A stretch of 64,000 nucleotides of DNA from Photobacterium sanguinicancri (lineage in GTDB: Bacteria > Pseudomonadota > Gammaproteobacteria > Enterobacterales > Vibrionaceae): the NCBI RefSeq assembly GCF_024346675.1, contig NZ_AP024850.1:1240001-1304000 (forward strand). Reading direction: 5' to 3'. The notes under the pieces were generated by a model. That model was not told the origin of the DNA. It saw only the letters and a program-made list of their open reading frames with translations, and ran no database searches. The position numbers and the translations under genes are program-made. Within the stretch, counting starts at the first letter, position 1, and each line of letters begins with the position of its first letter. Positions 1 to 10,232 of this stretch are shown here, one piece after another.

Positions 1-127
1 AGTGAAAATTGTTTATTATTATGAATATATCAATATTGAGAGCTAAGTGTTCAGAGAACGTGCGGAATTGTGTCGTTACTTAATGATTTTGGTCGCGAGT
101 TGCTGCATAATCATTGGATGTTCCGTT

Positions 128-136
128 TGATATAAT
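128..136 (+). promoter_or_regulatory. Extended -10 promoter for lapAB
   Basis: A perfect TATAAT at 131-136 is preceded by TG one base upstream (TGA-TATAAT), which is the extended -10 arrangement. No good -35 hexamer lies 17 bases upstream. It would start transcription near 143, about 27 bases before the lapA start codon. Sequence match only. Confidence 0.5.
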
Positions 137-169
137 CGAACTTTGATGGATTAAGTGAGAGGATTCACG

Positions 170-454
170 ATGAAAATAATTGGCATTCTGCTACTCATAG
201 TCTGCTTTCTGATCACCTTAGCGCTTGGGGCACAAAACCAAGAGCTGGTGAATTTCAATTACCTTGTTGCTCAAGGTGAGTTCCAGTTATCAACATTGCT
301 TGGTATTGCATTCGGTGGTGGTTTTGCTATCGGTTGGTTGATTTGTGGCCTTCTATATTTAAAAGCGCGTGTTTCAAAAAATCTACTGACTAAAAAAGTT
401 GCTAAGCAACAAAAAGAGTTGGAGCAGCTTCGTGCCGCACCAGCGAAGGACTAA
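170..454 (+). CDS. lapA: Lipopolysaccharide assembly protein A (LapA/YciS)
   Basis: Small inner-membrane protein of 94 residues with two hydrophobic segments (about residues 1-22 and 40-65) and a basic, coiled C-terminal tail rich in K, Q and E. This is the LapA (DUF1049) layout. LapA works with LapB to control LpxC turnover and so LPS synthesis. I chose ATG 170 because GAGAGG at 157-162 is correctly spaced before it; a GTG at 155 in the same frame has no ribosome site. lapB follows after 3 bases, so the two are co-transcribed and probably translationally coupled. Confidence 0.93.
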   Translation: MKIIGILLLIVCFLITLALGAQNQELVNFNYLVAQGEFQLSTLLGIAFGGGFAIGWLICGLLYLKARVSKNLLTKKVAKQQKELEQLRAAPAKD

Positions 455-457
455 TTA

Positions 458-1627
458 ATGCTTGAGTTGTTGTTCCTGTTATTACCCATTGCTGCCGCTT
501 ATGGCTGGTATATGGGTAACAGGAACGCACGTAACGATCGCCAAGAGCAGTCTCATCACATGTCACGTCAATACGTGACGGGTTTAAATCTATTACTCTC
601 TGATCAATCAGACAAAGCCGTAGATTTATTTATTGAGCTGCTACAGGTTGATAGTGAAACAATCGACACTCACCTTGCACTCGGAAACCTTTTTCGTAGT
701 CGAGGTGAAGTTGATCGCGCAATTCGCATTCACCAAAATCTTATCGCTCGCCCGAATCTAACAATTGATCAGCGTAATCTTGCGTTGCAACAATTAGCAA
801 AAGATTACATGGCCGCAGGTTTTCTTGATCGCGCTGAAAAGATTTTTCAACAATTGCTTGATGAGCCCGATCATCGTAAAGCAGCCCTTCAACAATTACT
901 TTCTATCTATCAGCAAACCCGTGAATGGGAACACGCGATAGAGATGGCGACGCAACTTGTTAAAATGGGTAAGACAAAGTTAAAGCACGATATTGCACAT
1001 TATTGGTGTGAATTATCGATGTTAGAACTTGGTGCTCAAAACCCGGACAAGGCCAAGCAGCACCTTAAAAAAGCCTTATCAGCAGATAAAACCTGCGTAC
1101 GTGCGACTATAGCGACCGCACGTATTATGATCTCTGAAAAAGAATATAAATCAGCTGCAAAACAGTTAGAACGTATTGCTGAACAAGATGTTGATTTTAT
1201 AAGTGAAGGATTGCCGTTATTGCTTCAATGCTATGAAGCAATGGGGAATGAAACTGCATGGATTAAATACCTGCAAAATTCGGTCGATCACAAAGCTGGT
1301 GCTACCGCCGAGCTGATGTTGGCTGATGAGATCTTTAAGCATGATGGTGCTGCGCTCGCTCAGGCATTTATGACGCGTCAGCTCACTAAAAATCCGACCA
1401 TGAAGGGTTTTTATCAGTTGATGGATTACCACCTTGATGAAGCCGAAGATGGTCGAGCTAAAGACAGTTTAACATCGCTGCGTAAGTTGGTGGGTGAGCA
1501 GCTTAAACTTAAGCCTCATTATCGTTGCCGCAACTGTGGTTTTGCTACCCACTCTTTATATTGGCAGTGCCCATCTTGTAAACGTTGGGGTACCGTTAAG
1601 CCAATCCGTGGTTTAGATGGTGAATAA
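458..1627 (+). CDS. lapB: Lipopolysaccharide assembly protein B (LapB/YciM)
   Basis: 389 residues: an N-terminal membrane anchor (about 1-18), then a chain of TPR repeats (about 35-340), then a rubredoxin-like metal-binding knuckle at the C-terminus with CRNC and CPSC pairs. This domain order and length are diagnostic of LapB, which presents LpxC to the FtsH protease and coordinates LPS assembly at the inner membrane. It is the second gene of the lapAB operon and is followed by an intrinsic terminator. Nothing looks broken; both cysteine pairs are intact. Confidence 0.95.
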   Translation: MLELLFLLLPIAAAYGWYMGNRNARNDRQEQSHHMSRQYVTGLNLLLSDQSDKAVDLFIELLQVDSETIDTHLALGNLFRSRGEVDRAIRIHQNLIARPNLTIDQRNLALQQLAKDYMAAGFLDRAEKIFQQLLDEPDHRKAALQQLLSIYQQTREWEHAIEMATQLVKMGKTKLKHDIAHYWCELSMLELGAQNPDKAKQHLKKALSADKTCVRATIATARIMISEKEYKSAAKQLERIAEQDVDFISEGLPLLLQCYEAMGNETAWIKYLQNSVDHKAGATAELMLADEIFKHDGAALAQAFMTRQLTKNPTMKGFYQLMDYHLDEAEDGRAKDSLTSLRKLVGEQLKLKPHYRCRNCGFATHSLYWQCPSCKRWGTVKPIRGLDGE

Positions 1628-1658
1628 TGTTTGATTTGGTCAATGTTTTATAGCTTAG

Positions 1659-1689
1659 AGCCCACTTTTGATTTGAGTGGGCTTTTTTA
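1659..1689 (+). terminator. Intrinsic terminator after lapAB
   Basis: AGCCCACT (1659-1666) pairs with AGTGGGCT (1676-1683) across a 9-base loop and runs into a T tract. It lies 32 bases after the lapB stop codon. Confidence 0.9.
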
Positions 1690-1937
1690 TAGGTAAAAGA
1701 TGGTCTTTTTTGTTCTAAATTCATTACTTTATTTTTTATTGGATTTTTGATGCTGCATTTAGAGTGGTTGAAATTTTATTGACGATAACAAACGATTGGC
1801 TAATGATGAATGGTGCTGTTTTTGTCCTCTTTGTCGGCAAAAGCAATTAAATCTCGTAAAAAAACAATTTTCATGTACAATCCTGCCGCAGACAGGAAAC
1901 TGTACGTGACTGATTTATTGATAAAGCAGGAGATGCA
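1690..1937. other. Intergenic region before pyrF
   Basis: AT-rich, no credible ORF. It must hold the pyrF promoter. A TACAAT hexamer at 1876-1881 is a -10 candidate with a poor -35. An imperfect dyad surrounds it: GTACA at 1875-1879 and TGTAC near 1901, with CCTG and CAGG inside, so the early transcript could fold. No PurR box was seen. Confidence 0.4.
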
Positions 1938-2633
1938 ATGTTAGACCCAAAAGTGATTGTCGCTCTCGACTACCCAAACCAAGATGATGCGTTAGCTTTT
2001 GTTGACCGTATTGAACCGGGAAGTTGTCGACTTAAAGTTGGCAAAGAGATGTTTACTTATTTTGGCCCTGACTTTGTGCGTAAACTGCATGATCGGGGTC
2101 ATTCTGTATTTCTAGACTTAAAGTTTCATGATATTCCCAATACATGTTCCCGCGCCGTAGCTGCTGCTGCTGATATGGGAGTGTGGATGGTGAATGTTCA
2201 CGCGACAGGTGGTGAGCGCATGATGGCCGCATCACGTGAAATTCTGGAACCTTATGGTAAAGATCGCCCATTACTGATAGCAGTAACGGTACTGACAAGT
2301 ATGGAAGCATCTGACTTAGCGGGTGTGGGTATCCAGTGTGCGCCACAAGAGCATGTATTAAACCTTGCCAACTTGACTAAGAACAGCGGCTTAGACGGTG
2401 TAGTTTGCTCAGCGCAAGAAGCATCAATGCTAAAAGCGCAGCTTGGCCAAGAATTTAAGCTAATTACCCCTGGGATTCGCCCTGCTGGTAGTGCTGCGGG
2501 TGATCAGCGTCGTGTGATGACACCGACTGAAGCAGTACAAGCGGGTTCTGATTACCTTGTCATTGGTCGTCCTATTACAAAAGCGATAGACCCAGCCGCT
2601 GTGTTAGCTGAGATTAATTCATCGTTAGTATAA
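1938..2633 (+). CDS. pyrF: Orotidine 5'-phosphate decarboxylase
   Basis: 231 residues, the normal length. It converts OMP to UMP, the last step of de novo UMP synthesis. The catalytic motif [12 protein letters not shown] (about residues 58-69) holds the Asp-Lys-Asp charge network, and VVCSAQEA and LVIGRPI are the usual phosphate-binding strands of the TIM barrel. An AGGAG ribosome site precedes ATG 1938. In this window pyrC (dihydroorotase) is encoded separately near 42 kb. Confidence 0.97.
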   Translation: MLDPKVIVALDYPNQDDALAFVDRIEPGSCRLKVGKEMFTYFGPDFVRKLHDRGHSVFLDLKFHDIPNTCSRAVAAAADMGVWMVNVHATGGERMMAASREILEPYGKDRPLLIAVTVLTSMEASDLAGVGIQCAPQEHVLNLANLTKNSGLDGVVCSAQEASMLKAQLGQEFKLITPGIRPAGSAAGDQRRVMTPTEAVQAGSDYLVIGRPITKAIDPAAVLAEINSSLV

Positions 2634-2659
2634 TTAGCCTTAGTCATAATTTTTAAAAT

Positions 2660-2690
2660 AACGCCTCGCAGCAATGTGAGGCGTTTTTTT
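2660..2690 (+). terminator. Intrinsic terminator after pyrF
   Basis: AACGCCTC (2660-2667) pairs with GAGGCGTT (2678-2685) and is followed by seven T. Confidence 0.92.
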
Positions 2691-2789
2691 GTTGTTGATT
2701 AGCAATAATCGAAATTTATATTTGTCGAGTCATTATGCCATGTGTCAAAATGTCGTCATTCCCTCTGGCTATATAAGTAACTGGCAAAT

Positions 2790-3299
2790 ATGATTAAAAG
2801 TAGCGGTATTCGAGGTTTCACCTTGATTGAGCTAGTCATTGTTATTGTTATTCTCGGAATTTTAGCCGTTACGGCAGCACCGCGTTTTCTTGATTTGCAG
2901 CACGACGCCCGTAAAGCAACACTTGCTGGGATGAAAGCCGCTATGGCATCTGCATCAGAACAAGTTTACGCGAAATCGATAATCAGCGGGCTTGATCAGT
3001 CCGCATCTGGTGCTGTGGCCATGAATGGTCGTTCGATTATGGTAATTTATGGTTATCCTAAGAGTCGATATAAAGACGTTTGGAGCGAACTATTGGTGGG
3101 TGAGTTCGGGGAAGTGCCTTATGAGGATGCTAGTAAGTATGAGTGGATGTGGCATAACCCCTCTCCTGGCAAGGATGGGCTTTATATCATGCCGAGAAAT
3201 TTCACTAATAAAAAGCAGAATTGCTATGTAATGTACCTGCCACCGAGTTCCAATTCTGTGGGGAATTACACCTTAGATATGGTTGATACGGGCTGCTAA
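2790..3299 (+). CDS. Type IV pilin-like protein (MSHA-type prepilin)
   Basis: 169 residues. A short leader of nine residues ends in glycine and is followed by FTLIELVIVIVILGILA, the class III prepilin cleavage site and hydrophobic helix recognised by PilD. The E at mature position 5 is present. After the helix comes PRFLDLQ and then a globular domain with a C-terminal cysteine pair (NCY near residue 147 and the final C). It resembles MshA-like pilins and pseudopilins, but stands alone between pyrF and sap without other pilus genes. A minor pilin or a type II secretion-like pseudopilin are alternatives. Confidence 0.85.
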   Translation: MIKSSGIRGFTLIELVIVIVILGILAVTAAPRFLDLQHDARKATLAGMKAAMASASEQVYAKSIISGLDQSASGAVAMNGRSIMVIYGYPKSRYKDVWSELLVGEFGEVPYEDASKYEWMWHNPSPGKDGLYIMPRNFTNKKQNCYVMYLPPSSNSVGNYTLDMVDTGC

Positions 3300-3310
3300 T
3301 TCAGCCCGTA
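3287..3310. terminator. Hairpin between the pilin gene and sapF
   Basis: TACGGGCTG (3287-3295) and CAGCCCGTA (3302-3310) form a perfect 9-bp stem with a 6-base loop covering the pilin stop codon. There is no clear T tract on either strand, so termination here is uncertain. Confidence 0.4.
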
Positions 3311-3322
3311 CCAAAACCTAAT

Positions 3323-4147
3323 TTAGCAGCAAATCTTAGGTGTTGCGCCACTAATACGGCTACTGCGGTCGTGTGATGGCGCGGCAAAGTGACTATCTAA
3401 CAGCTTCTGCGTTAAAGGATGCTGAGGGTTGCTGAATACATCGGCCGTTTTGCCTGATTCCACAACTTCACCTTCATGCATTACCATGACTTTGTCAGTA
3501 AAGTGCTTAATTACCCCCATGTGTTGTGATACATAAATGTACGACAATCCCATCTCTTCTTGCAGTTCAAATAATAAATTAATGATTTGCGAACGCATCG
3601 ACATATCTAGGCCGTTCAAAGCTTCATCAGCCACGATAATACAAGGCTGAAGGATTAACGCACGGGCTAAAGATACACGCTGTTTTTGACCTGTTGCCAA
3701 CATTTGCGGGTAGAAGTAAGCATGTTCAGGTAATAGGCCGACACGCTTTAAGGTCTCCATAATACGGCGTTCACGAGCTTGTGGCGTCATATTGGTATTT
3801 CGTTTTAGTGGACCTTCAAGGATCTTCCCGATCTGGATGCGCGGGTTAAGTGACGTGTTCGGATCCTGAAAAATCATTCGGATCAATTTACAACGTGTTT
3901 GAAAATCATTAGGCGACAAAGGATCACCGTTAACACGGATGATACCTTCTGTCGGTTCTACCACACCGGCTAACATTTTAGCGAGTGTTGATTTTCCTGA
4001 ACCGTTCTCGCCCATAAAAGCCATGGTTTCACCTGCTTCTAAAGAGAAAGAAATCGGCTTAACGGCTTCAATAGTACGGCGGCGAAATAACCCCGAACGG
4101 TAGTGATAATCTTTTTTTAAGTTCTCGACTTCAAGTAAAGCACTCAT
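3323..4147 (-). CDS. sapF: Peptide ABC transporter ATP-binding protein SapF
   Basis: 274 residues. Walker A is GENGSGKST (about residues 46-54), Walker B is [13 protein letters not shown], and the signature is the divergent LATGQKQR seen in SapF. It is the last gene of sapABCDF, an importer of antimicrobial peptides, heme or other peptides and putrescine depending on species. Its ATG overlaps the sapD stop by four bases (ATGA), indicating translational coupling. The C-terminus ends in ICC, an ordinary family variation. Confidence 0.93.
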   Translation of the reverse strand: MSALLEVENLKKDYHYRSGLFRRRTIEAVKPISFSLEAGETMAFMGENGSGKSTLAKMLAGVVEPTEGIIRVNGDPLSPNDFQTRCKLIRMIFQDPNTSLNPRIQIGKILEGPLKRNTNMTPQARERRIMETLKRVGLLPEHAYFYPQMLATGQKQRVSLARALILQPCIIVADEALNGLDMSMRSQIINLLFELQEEMGLSYIYVSQHMGVIKHFTDKVMVMHEGEVVESGKTADVFSNPQHPLTQKLLDSHFAAPSHDRSSRISGATPKICC

Positions 4148-5142
4148 TTGTTACCGTCCTCCATGTTTAGCGGGAAATGGCAGCTAAACTTATGGTTTTT
4201 AATTTTCCGTCGCTTAGGTACTTCTACACATTTGCGTTGTGCGTGTGGGCAACGTGGTCCAAGGCGACAGCCTATTGGCAAATGCTGTAGCGGTGGGATA
4301 GAGCCAGCCAAGGTTTCTAACTTACTTTTGTGCGGAATATCTTTACTAAAATCAGGCATCGCTCGTAATAATGCTTCGGTATACGGGTGATGTGGCGATT
4401 CTATTAATTGCTTTCGGTTACCAGACTCGACGGATTGACCACAGTACATCACTGTAATTTTGTCAGCCCATTGAGTGACCGTTGTTAAGTCATGGCTAAC
4501 TAATAGAATCGTTGTGTTGCCCAGTTGATTCATTCGGCTCAGTAAGCGGAAAATTTGCGCTTGAGTGATTGGATCAAGATCATTAGTGGGTTCATCGGCT
4601 ATCAGTAGGCGAGGGCGGTTTGCAATTGCCATCGCAATCATCACTTTTTGGCACTCACCATCCGTTAATTCATACGGGTAGCTATTCATCACACGGCGGT
4701 GTTCTTTGATACCGACTTTATGCAATAGCGCAATGGCTTGCTTTTGACGCCAACGAAAACGTTGCCACCATTTTCCGTTAAACGACGACGACGGGATCGC
4801 TTCTTCTAGCTGATCGCCTACACGTTCTGATGGATCCAGACACGATGACGGTTCTTGGAAAATCATCGCTATTTCACGACCAACTATTTTACGACGTTCA
4901 CGTGGTGATAAAGTAAGAAGATCTATATTACCAAGACGTAAACGGTCAGCACTGATACGCCAGTTATCTTTGCTAACCCCTGCAATGGCTTTTGCAACCA
5001 AGCTTTTACCAGAGCCTGATTCCCCAACAAGGCCACGAATTTCACCTTCATTAAGCGTTAAGCTCATGCGATCGACGGCTTTAACCATACCTTGAGGGGT
5101 ATCGATTTCGATCGTTAGGTTACGTATATCCAGTAATGGCAT
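4144..5142 (-). CDS. sapD: Peptide ABC transporter ATP-binding protein SapD
   Basis: 332 residues with Walker A GESGSGKS (about 39-46), Walker [13 protein letters not shown] and the signature region LTDGECQ, where the usual LSGGQ is degenerate as in enteric SapD. The C-terminal oligopeptide-transporter tail has cysteines in [15 protein letters not shown]. It pairs with SapF to power the SapBC channel. The start overlaps the sapC stop by one base. In enterics SapD also supports Trk potassium uptake; nothing here tests that. Confidence 0.94.
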   Translation of the reverse strand: MPLLDIRNLTIEIDTPQGMVKAVDRMSLTLNEGEIRGLVGESGSGKSLVAKAIAGVSKDNWRISADRLRLGNIDLLTLSPRERRKIVGREIAMIFQEPSSCLDPSERVGDQLEEAIPSSSFNGKWWQRFRWRQKQAIALLHKVGIKEHRRVMNSYPYELTDGECQKVMIAMAIANRPRLLIADEPTNDLDPITQAQIFRLLSRMNQLGNTTILLVSHDLTTVTQWADKITVMYCGQSVESGNRKQLIESPHHPYTEALLRAMPDFSKDIPHKSKLETLAGSIPPLQHLPIGCRLGPRCPHAQRKCVEVPKRRKIKNHKFSCHFPLNMEDGNK

Positions 5143-6029
5143 TAGTCTATTCCCGCATTCAAGGCTTGGCGGAGTCCTTCACCAACTAAGTTAATAATTA
5201 ATACGCTGAACATAATGGCAAGGCCTGGCAATGTGACGGTCCAAGGTGCAAGGTAAATCAACTCAACGGAGTCGCCTAGCATTGCTCCCCACTCTGGAGA
5301 TGGAGCTTGTGCGCCTAAACCAAGGAATCCAAGTGCTGCAATATCTAAAATTGCAATGGAAATAGCACGAGTGAGCTCTGTAGTAATTGTGGTTAAAATG
5401 TTGGGTAAAATCGAGTGATACAGCAGATAGAAATCGTTAGCACCATCTAAGCGGGCAGCAATGATGTAATCTTTTTCGACTTCGTTGTGTACCGCAGTAT
5501 AAATAGCGCGAATAAAACGAGGGATCAAGGCTAACCAAATCGCAAACAAGATATTGGTTTCCCCTGGCCCCATATAAGCCACGACGATAATCGCCAGCAG
5601 TAGGGAAGGAATCGATAATACCGTATCAAGGATGTGGTTGAGAAAGCTCGATTTAAGCCCACGCGTCATTCCTGCTAACACACCAATAAAGATACCAATC
5701 ACACTAGAGGCAAACGCGATTAGTAAGGCATAGCCAAACGTTAGCTGAGAGCCTAATAGTAAACGGCTAAGAATATCACGGCCAAGATCATCCGTGCCGA
5801 AGAAAAACTCCACATGGCCAGATTGGTCCCACGATGGTGGCATTAATAATTCGCCCACTTGAATATGCGGCAAATAAGGGGCTAGCCAGTGTGCACTTAG
5901 CGTCAGTAATAGCGTTAAGCATAAGCACCATAAACCAAACATCGCGAGAGAGTTGCTACGAAAGTCTTGGCGAGAACGCTCCCATTGTGTCGGGATTTTC
6001 TGTTCCTGATAAATATTATTTGATGGCAT
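5142..6029 (-). CDS. sapC: Peptide ABC transporter permease SapC
   Basis: 295 residues, about six membrane segments. The N-terminal cytoplasmic arm and first helix (about 30-52) are followed by [16 protein letters not shown], the hallmark of DppC/OppC-type permeases, and an EAA loop near [12 protein letters not shown]. It forms the inner-membrane channel with SapB. The reading frame overlaps the end of sapB by 14 bases. Confidence 0.94.
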   Translation of the reverse strand: MPSNNIYQEQKIPTQWERSRQDFRSNSLAMFGLWCLCLTLLLTLSAHWLAPYLPHIQVGELLMPPSWDQSGHVEFFFGTDDLGRDILSRLLLGSQLTFGYALLIAFASSVIGIFIGVLAGMTRGLKSSFLNHILDTVLSIPSLLLAIIVVAYMGPGETNILFAIWLALIPRFIRAIYTAVHNEVEKDYIIAARLDGANDFYLLYHSILPNILTTITTELTRAISIAILDIAALGFLGLGAQAPSPEWGAMLGDSVELIYLAPWTVTLPGLAIMFSVLIINLVGEGLRQALNAGID

Positions 6030-6978
6030 ACCATTCCTTCCGTACTAGGGGGTTTATTGCCGCGCCCGTTAAGTCAGAGAAGATGTTGGCAATAAGAGTA
6101 AAGCTCGCCACCGTAATAACACCAGCTTGAATAGCCACATAGTTTTGATCTGAGATTGCATCCAGTAACCAACGGCCAATACCCGGCCAGTTGAAAATAG
6201 ACTCCGTCAGCATCGCGAAAGTCATCATGGTTGAAAATTGCATACCAAGTTTTGGAATAATCGGTGGAATAGCATTTTTTCTCACGTGACGGATAATAAT
6301 TTCAAAAGTAGACAGCCCTTTGGTATGAGCTACTTTGATGTAGTTTTGGGTCATTACTTCAGCGACAGATGCACGGGTCAAGCGGATCACTTCGGTTGTT
6401 GGTGCTGTTGCTAAAACTAAAGTGGGTAAAATCAGATGATGGATAACATCGATTAACGCTTCTGCGCGATACGGCTTTTCTGATAACAAGACATCGATAA
6501 TTGCAAACCCCGTGACATGCTGAATTTCATACAACAAGCTGTAGCGCCCAGCGACAGGTAGCCAGCCTAAATTTAATGAAAAAAGCAATATAAGCAGCAT
6601 CGCGAGCCAAAATAGCGGGATCGAATAACCCACTAATGCCAGTGATGAAATGATTGTGTCGATAGGACGACCTTGGCGAACACCTGCTAAAGTACCTAGT
6701 GGAATACCAATAATCAGGGATAAACCAAACGCAAAGAAGCACAGTTCTAGTGTCGCGGGGAATACCGTTAGCACTTCTTGTAAAATAGGCGAACCATCTT
6801 GATTGAGGCCTAAATTACCGGCAAGCAGGTTTTCGATATAAATAAGCCAACCACTCCAAAAGGGTTGATTGCTCCAAAGCGATGTTTGGTCGAGGCGCAG
6901 AATACTGAACCCGATCATTGTGAGTATCGCGAGCGTAATAATAAAAAGATTAAGCCGGCGGATAGTATAAATAAACAT
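6016..6978 (-). CDS. sapB: Peptide ABC transporter permease SapB
   Basis: 320 residues, DppB/OppB-type permease. There is an N-terminal helix (about 9-28), a periplasmic loop, then five further membrane segments; the EAA loop is around VAHTKGLSTFEIIIRHVRKNAI. It starts five bases after the sapA stop codon and overlaps sapC, so the five sap genes form one transcription unit. Confidence 0.94.
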   Translation of the reverse strand: MFIYTIRRLNLFIITLAILTMIGFSILRLDQTSLWSNQPFWSGWLIYIENLLAGNLGLNQDGSPILQEVLTVFPATLELCFFAFGLSLIIGIPLGTLAGVRQGRPIDTIISSLALVGYSIPLFWLAMLLILLFSLNLGWLPVAGRYSLLYEIQHVTGFAIIDVLLSEKPYRAEALIDVIHHLILPTLVLATAPTTEVIRLTRASVAEVMTQNYIKVAHTKGLSTFEIIIRHVRKNAIPPIIPKLGMQFSTMMTFAMLTESIFNWPGIGRWLLDAISDQNYVAIQAGVITVASFTLIANIFSDLTGAAINPLVRKEWYAIK

Positions 6979-6983
6979 GGTAA

Positions 6984-8639
6984 TTACTCGCTTCGGTACA
7001 CGCTAGAAAAAGATCGTGTACCGAATGGACTCATTTGTAGGCCACCAAGAGAACGATGGTGAACTTGGAAATGCACGCCATGTGCCAACGGAACAATGGG
7101 TACTTCTTGGTCGATAACATCTTGAGCGTGGTGGTAATAGCTGACACGTTGATCAAGCTTATTGGTGCGAGAAGCAAGCTCTAACAAATTATCGAACGAA
7201 AGATTACACCAGTTTGCGACATTCAAACCGGCTTGTTTTGCGTCACACGATAGCAAAGGTCGTAAGAAGTTATCAGGATCGCCGCTATCCGCAATCCAAC
7301 CTGTTAATACCATATCAAAGTCATTACTTATGGCGCTCAGGCGATCTTGCTTTTCAATCGTGACATTGAGAATAATGCCAACCGCAGCAAGATCAGCTTG
7401 AATCAGTTCTGCTGTTTTCTTCGGGCTCGGGTTATAAGGACGAGGAGCGAGCGGAACTAACAAGCTTAGTGTCATGCCCGGTTCAATACCGGCTTTTTTT
7501 AATAGTTCACGAGCGAGTTCAGGATTGTAACCTTGAGCTTTACTGGTGTGGTTATATGCCCATGACATAGGGGGAAGCAGGCTTTTTGCTTCAGTCCCTG
7601 TACCGTAATATACCGAATTAAGTAGATTCTCGCGGTTAATTGCAGCATTAATTGCTTGGCGAACCGTGATGTTTTTTACGGAATTTTTGTCATTATTGAA
7701 TGCAAGAAAAGCGACATTCATACCCGTTTGCGCCAGTAGTTCAAACTCTGGGTCATCCGAAATGACGGGTAGCTGGCTGGCCACGGGCGAGGATAAAACA
7801 TCACACTCTTTGCTCAGTAACTTTGCTAGGTCTCCCGTGCCATGGGATGCAATATCAAAGATAACTTGCTCCATGGGGGCTGCACCACGCCAATATCCCC
7901 AATGGCGTTTTAGGCGGATCACATTATTAGGTACGTAAGAGTCTAAATAAAATGGTCCAGAACCGATTGGCTTCATGTCTAGTTGGTCAAGTTGACCTGA
8001 TTTTAGTAGTTGTTGACCATACTCCTGAGAATAAATCACAGCGTATGTTGTCGCTAAGTTTGATAAAAATGCATTATCAGGGCGATTCAGCGTAAAGGTG
8101 ACAGTGTTAGTGTCTACAACTTCAATATCTTTAATCAAGTGGCTAAAGCCGATACTTTCAAACCATGGGTAACGACCACCAGATGCCTGGTAAAAAGGAT
8201 GGTTAGGTTCTATCACTCGCTTAAAGCTGAAGACAACATCTTGCGCATTAAGCGGCCGTGAGGGTTTGAACCAAGAGGTCGTCTGGAATTCAACGCCAGT
8301 GCGCAAGTGGAAGGTATAGACTAAGCCATCGGCACTGATATCCCAGCTACGCGCGAGCCCTGGCAGCGGTTGGTGGCTGACAGAATCAAGTTGTAGTAAG
8401 CGGTCAAAAAGTTGAGCGGCTAAGGTGTCGGCAGTGAGCCCACTATCGGTTAGCTGAGGGTTAAATGTGGCTGGCGTATTTTGCCCACAATAAATAAAAC
8501 CTCGGCTGCGCGTATTGCTGTCTTGGGGAGGTTCTTGGCAGCCAACTAAGCTAACCAGCCCCCAACAAGCGAGCAGGCAACGACTAAAGACGTTCATAAG
8601 GAAAGGGTATTTGTGAAAATAAGCATACAAATTTATCAC
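6984..8639 (-). CDS. sapA: Periplasmic peptide-binding protein SapA, probable lipoprotein
   Basis: 551 residues, SBP family 5 (DppA/OppA fold). I chose the GTG at 8639 because AGGAGA at about 8644-8649 is well placed; an in-frame ATG at 8597 lacks a ribosome site. The N-terminus has a long charged region, a hydrophobic core and LVGC at residues 31-34, a plausible lipobox, so the protein may be a lipoprotein. It captures the substrate of the SapBCDF importer. First gene of the operon; pspF lies upstream in the same direction. Confidence 0.92.
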   Translation of the reverse strand: MINLYAYFHKYPFLMNVFSRCLLACWGLVSLVGCQEPPQDSNTRSRGFIYCGQNTPATFNPQLTDSGLTADTLAAQLFDRLLQLDSVSHQPLPGLARSWDISADGLVYTFHLRTGVEFQTTSWFKPSRPLNAQDVVFSFKRVIEPNHPFYQASGGRYPWFESIGFSHLIKDIEVVDTNTVTFTLNRPDNAFLSNLATTYAVIYSQEYGQQLLKSGQLDQLDMKPIGSGPFYLDSYVPNNVIRLKRHWGYWRGAAPMEQVIFDIASHGTGDLAKLLSKECDVLSSPVASQLPVISDDPEFELLAQTGMNVAFLAFNNDKNSVKNITVRQAINAAINRENLLNSVYYGTGTEAKSLLPPMSWAYNHTSKAQGYNPELARELLKKAGIEPGMTLSLLVPLAPRPYNPSPKKTAELIQADLAAVGIILNVTIEKQDRLSAISNDFDMVLTGWIADSGDPDNFLRPLLSCDAKQAGLNVANWCNLSFDNLLELASRTNKLDQRVSYYHHAQDVIDQEVPIVPLAHGVHFQVHHRSLGGLQMSPFGTRSFSSVYRSE

Positions 8640-8921
8640 TTTCTCTCCTAAGCACCAAGTCAGCAGTGATAATAACCATTGAAAATATCGTGTTTTAGCA
8701 ATATTAGCTGTTAAACCGTAGGCATATTGTTCAACCGTACTATCCTAAAGTGGTGGTCGGGAACGGTTTACGGCACATTCGAAAGCCCATCTTGGATACA
8801 CAATGACAAAACTTTATTTGCTGAAGAGCGATAGAGGGTGCTGAGCTCTTTTCTAAAATCGACGTTGGACATTGTCGACCACCTAATTAAACGTAAACGA
8901 GAGAAGTTTTCACCGCTGACA

Positions 8922-9974
8922 CTAATGACTTGGATCGCTACCAACAAGTTGATATTTCCTAAGTAGTCCTCTTAATTGATGGTAGCTCAATCCTAACTGA
9001 TCAGCGGCTCGGCGTTGATTGAATTGAGATTGCTTTAATGCATGCTGAATTACACTGATTTCTTGTTGTTGTTGCCACTGTCGAAAATCAATGGGCAAGG
9101 TTGGCAGTATACGGTCAGTATGTGGTAGCGGCTCTACAGCGTCATTTGCTGGTGGAGTAATGGGGGAGTGGCTGTCATTTTTCTTAAGTGTATTTTCTTG
9201 CCAAGGTGGAGTAAATGGGTCAGTAATAATGTCATCGATTGGGATATCTTCTTGGCTATGACGAAAGACAGAACGTTCAACGACATTTTTTAATTCCCGA
9301 ATATTTCCCGGCCACTGGTAATCTAATAAAGCACGGCGTGCATCATAAGAGAATCCAGCGAAATAGCCGTAGCCCATCTCTCGACACATTCTCACCGCGT
9401 AGTATTCAGCTAAGGGTAATATGTCTTCTTGTCGTTCGCGCAGTGGCGGTAAATGAATAATATCGAATGCTAAGCGGTCTAAGAGGTCTGATCGAAATTT
9501 TCCATCGCGAGCGAGTTGCGGTAAATCCGCATTGGTTGCACAAATCAAACGGACATTGGCTTGGCAGGTTTTACTGCCACCAACCCGTTCGTATTCACCA
9601 TACTCAATGACGCGTAATAGTTTTTCTTGTACGCCAAGCGGAGCGGTGGCGAGTTCGTCGAGGAAAAGTGTCCCTTCTTCTGCTCGCTCAAAGCGCCCTT
9701 GGTGGCGACCTTTAGCCCCAGTGAATGCCCCTGCTTCATGGCCAAATAATTCAGAATCAATCACGCCTTCACTAAGCGCTGCGCAGTTTAGCGTGATTAA
9801 TGGCTGATCCCAACGTTTTGATAAGTAATGTATTCGTTGTGCGATCAACTCTTTACCTGTGCCTCGTTCCCCAAGGATCAATAATGGTCGATTAAGGGAA
9901 GCTAGCCGAGATGCTGTATCTAGCACACTGAGAAAGGCTTCAGACTCACCAATTAAATTATCCTGTTTTTGCAT
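8922..9974 (-). CDS. pspF: Phage shock protein operon activator PspF
   Basis: 350 residues from the chosen ATG 9974, which matches the usual PspF N-terminus; a GTG 39 bases upstream has no ribosome site. AAA+ sigma-54 activator lacking a receiver domain: Walker A GERGTGKE (about 33-40), GAFTGA loop, Walker B GTLFLDE, arginine-finger region, and a Fis-type helix-turn-helix at the C-terminus (NQRRAADQLGLSYHQLRGLL). It is held inactive by PspA and activates the divergent pspABC promoter. Notably a glutamine-rich linker (QWQQQQE) lies before the HTH. Confidence 0.95.
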   Translation of the reverse strand: MQKQDNLIGESEAFLSVLDTASRLASLNRPLLILGERGTGKELIAQRIHYLSKRWDQPLITLNCAALSEGVIDSELFGHEAGAFTGAKGRHQGRFERAEEGTLFLDELATAPLGVQEKLLRVIEYGEYERVGGSKTCQANVRLICATNADLPQLARDGKFRSDLLDRLAFDIIHLPPLRERQEDILPLAEYYAVRMCREMGYGYFAGFSYDARRALLDYQWPGNIRELKNVVERSVFRHSQEDIPIDDIITDPFTPPWQENTLKKNDSHSPITPPANDAVEPLPHTDRILPTLPIDFRQWQQQQEISVIQHALKQSQFNQRRAADQLGLSYHQLRGLLRKYQLVGSDPSH

Positions 9975-10070
9975 GGTTAATCTCGCTAATTGTTGGCGTA
10001 ATATTCCACACACTAGCAGTGTGTTAAATAAAAGGCAAAGTTAAGTGTCTGATTAATAATAAATTAAAAG

Positions 10071-10086
10071 TTGGCATGAAGCTTGA
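10071..10086 (+). promoter_or_regulatory. Candidate sigma-54 promoter of pspABC
   Basis: TTGGCATGAAGCTTGA resembles the -24/-12 consensus TGGCACG-N4-TTGC: the GG and the downstream TTG are correctly spaced, though the -12 element reads GA instead of GC. It lies about 150 bases before pspA and beside pspF, as expected for a PspF target. Confidence 0.6.
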
Positions 10087-10232
10087 TATATCTATAAGCA
10101 TGACAAGTGAGTCAGCTGATTAATTAGACCAGATTTACACTCAGCTTGTTGAATATCTTTTAGATACACAGTTTTTGATGGGTGCACACCAAACGGTAAT
10201 TCGCACTCGTCCATTCAACGAGGAGAGACATT

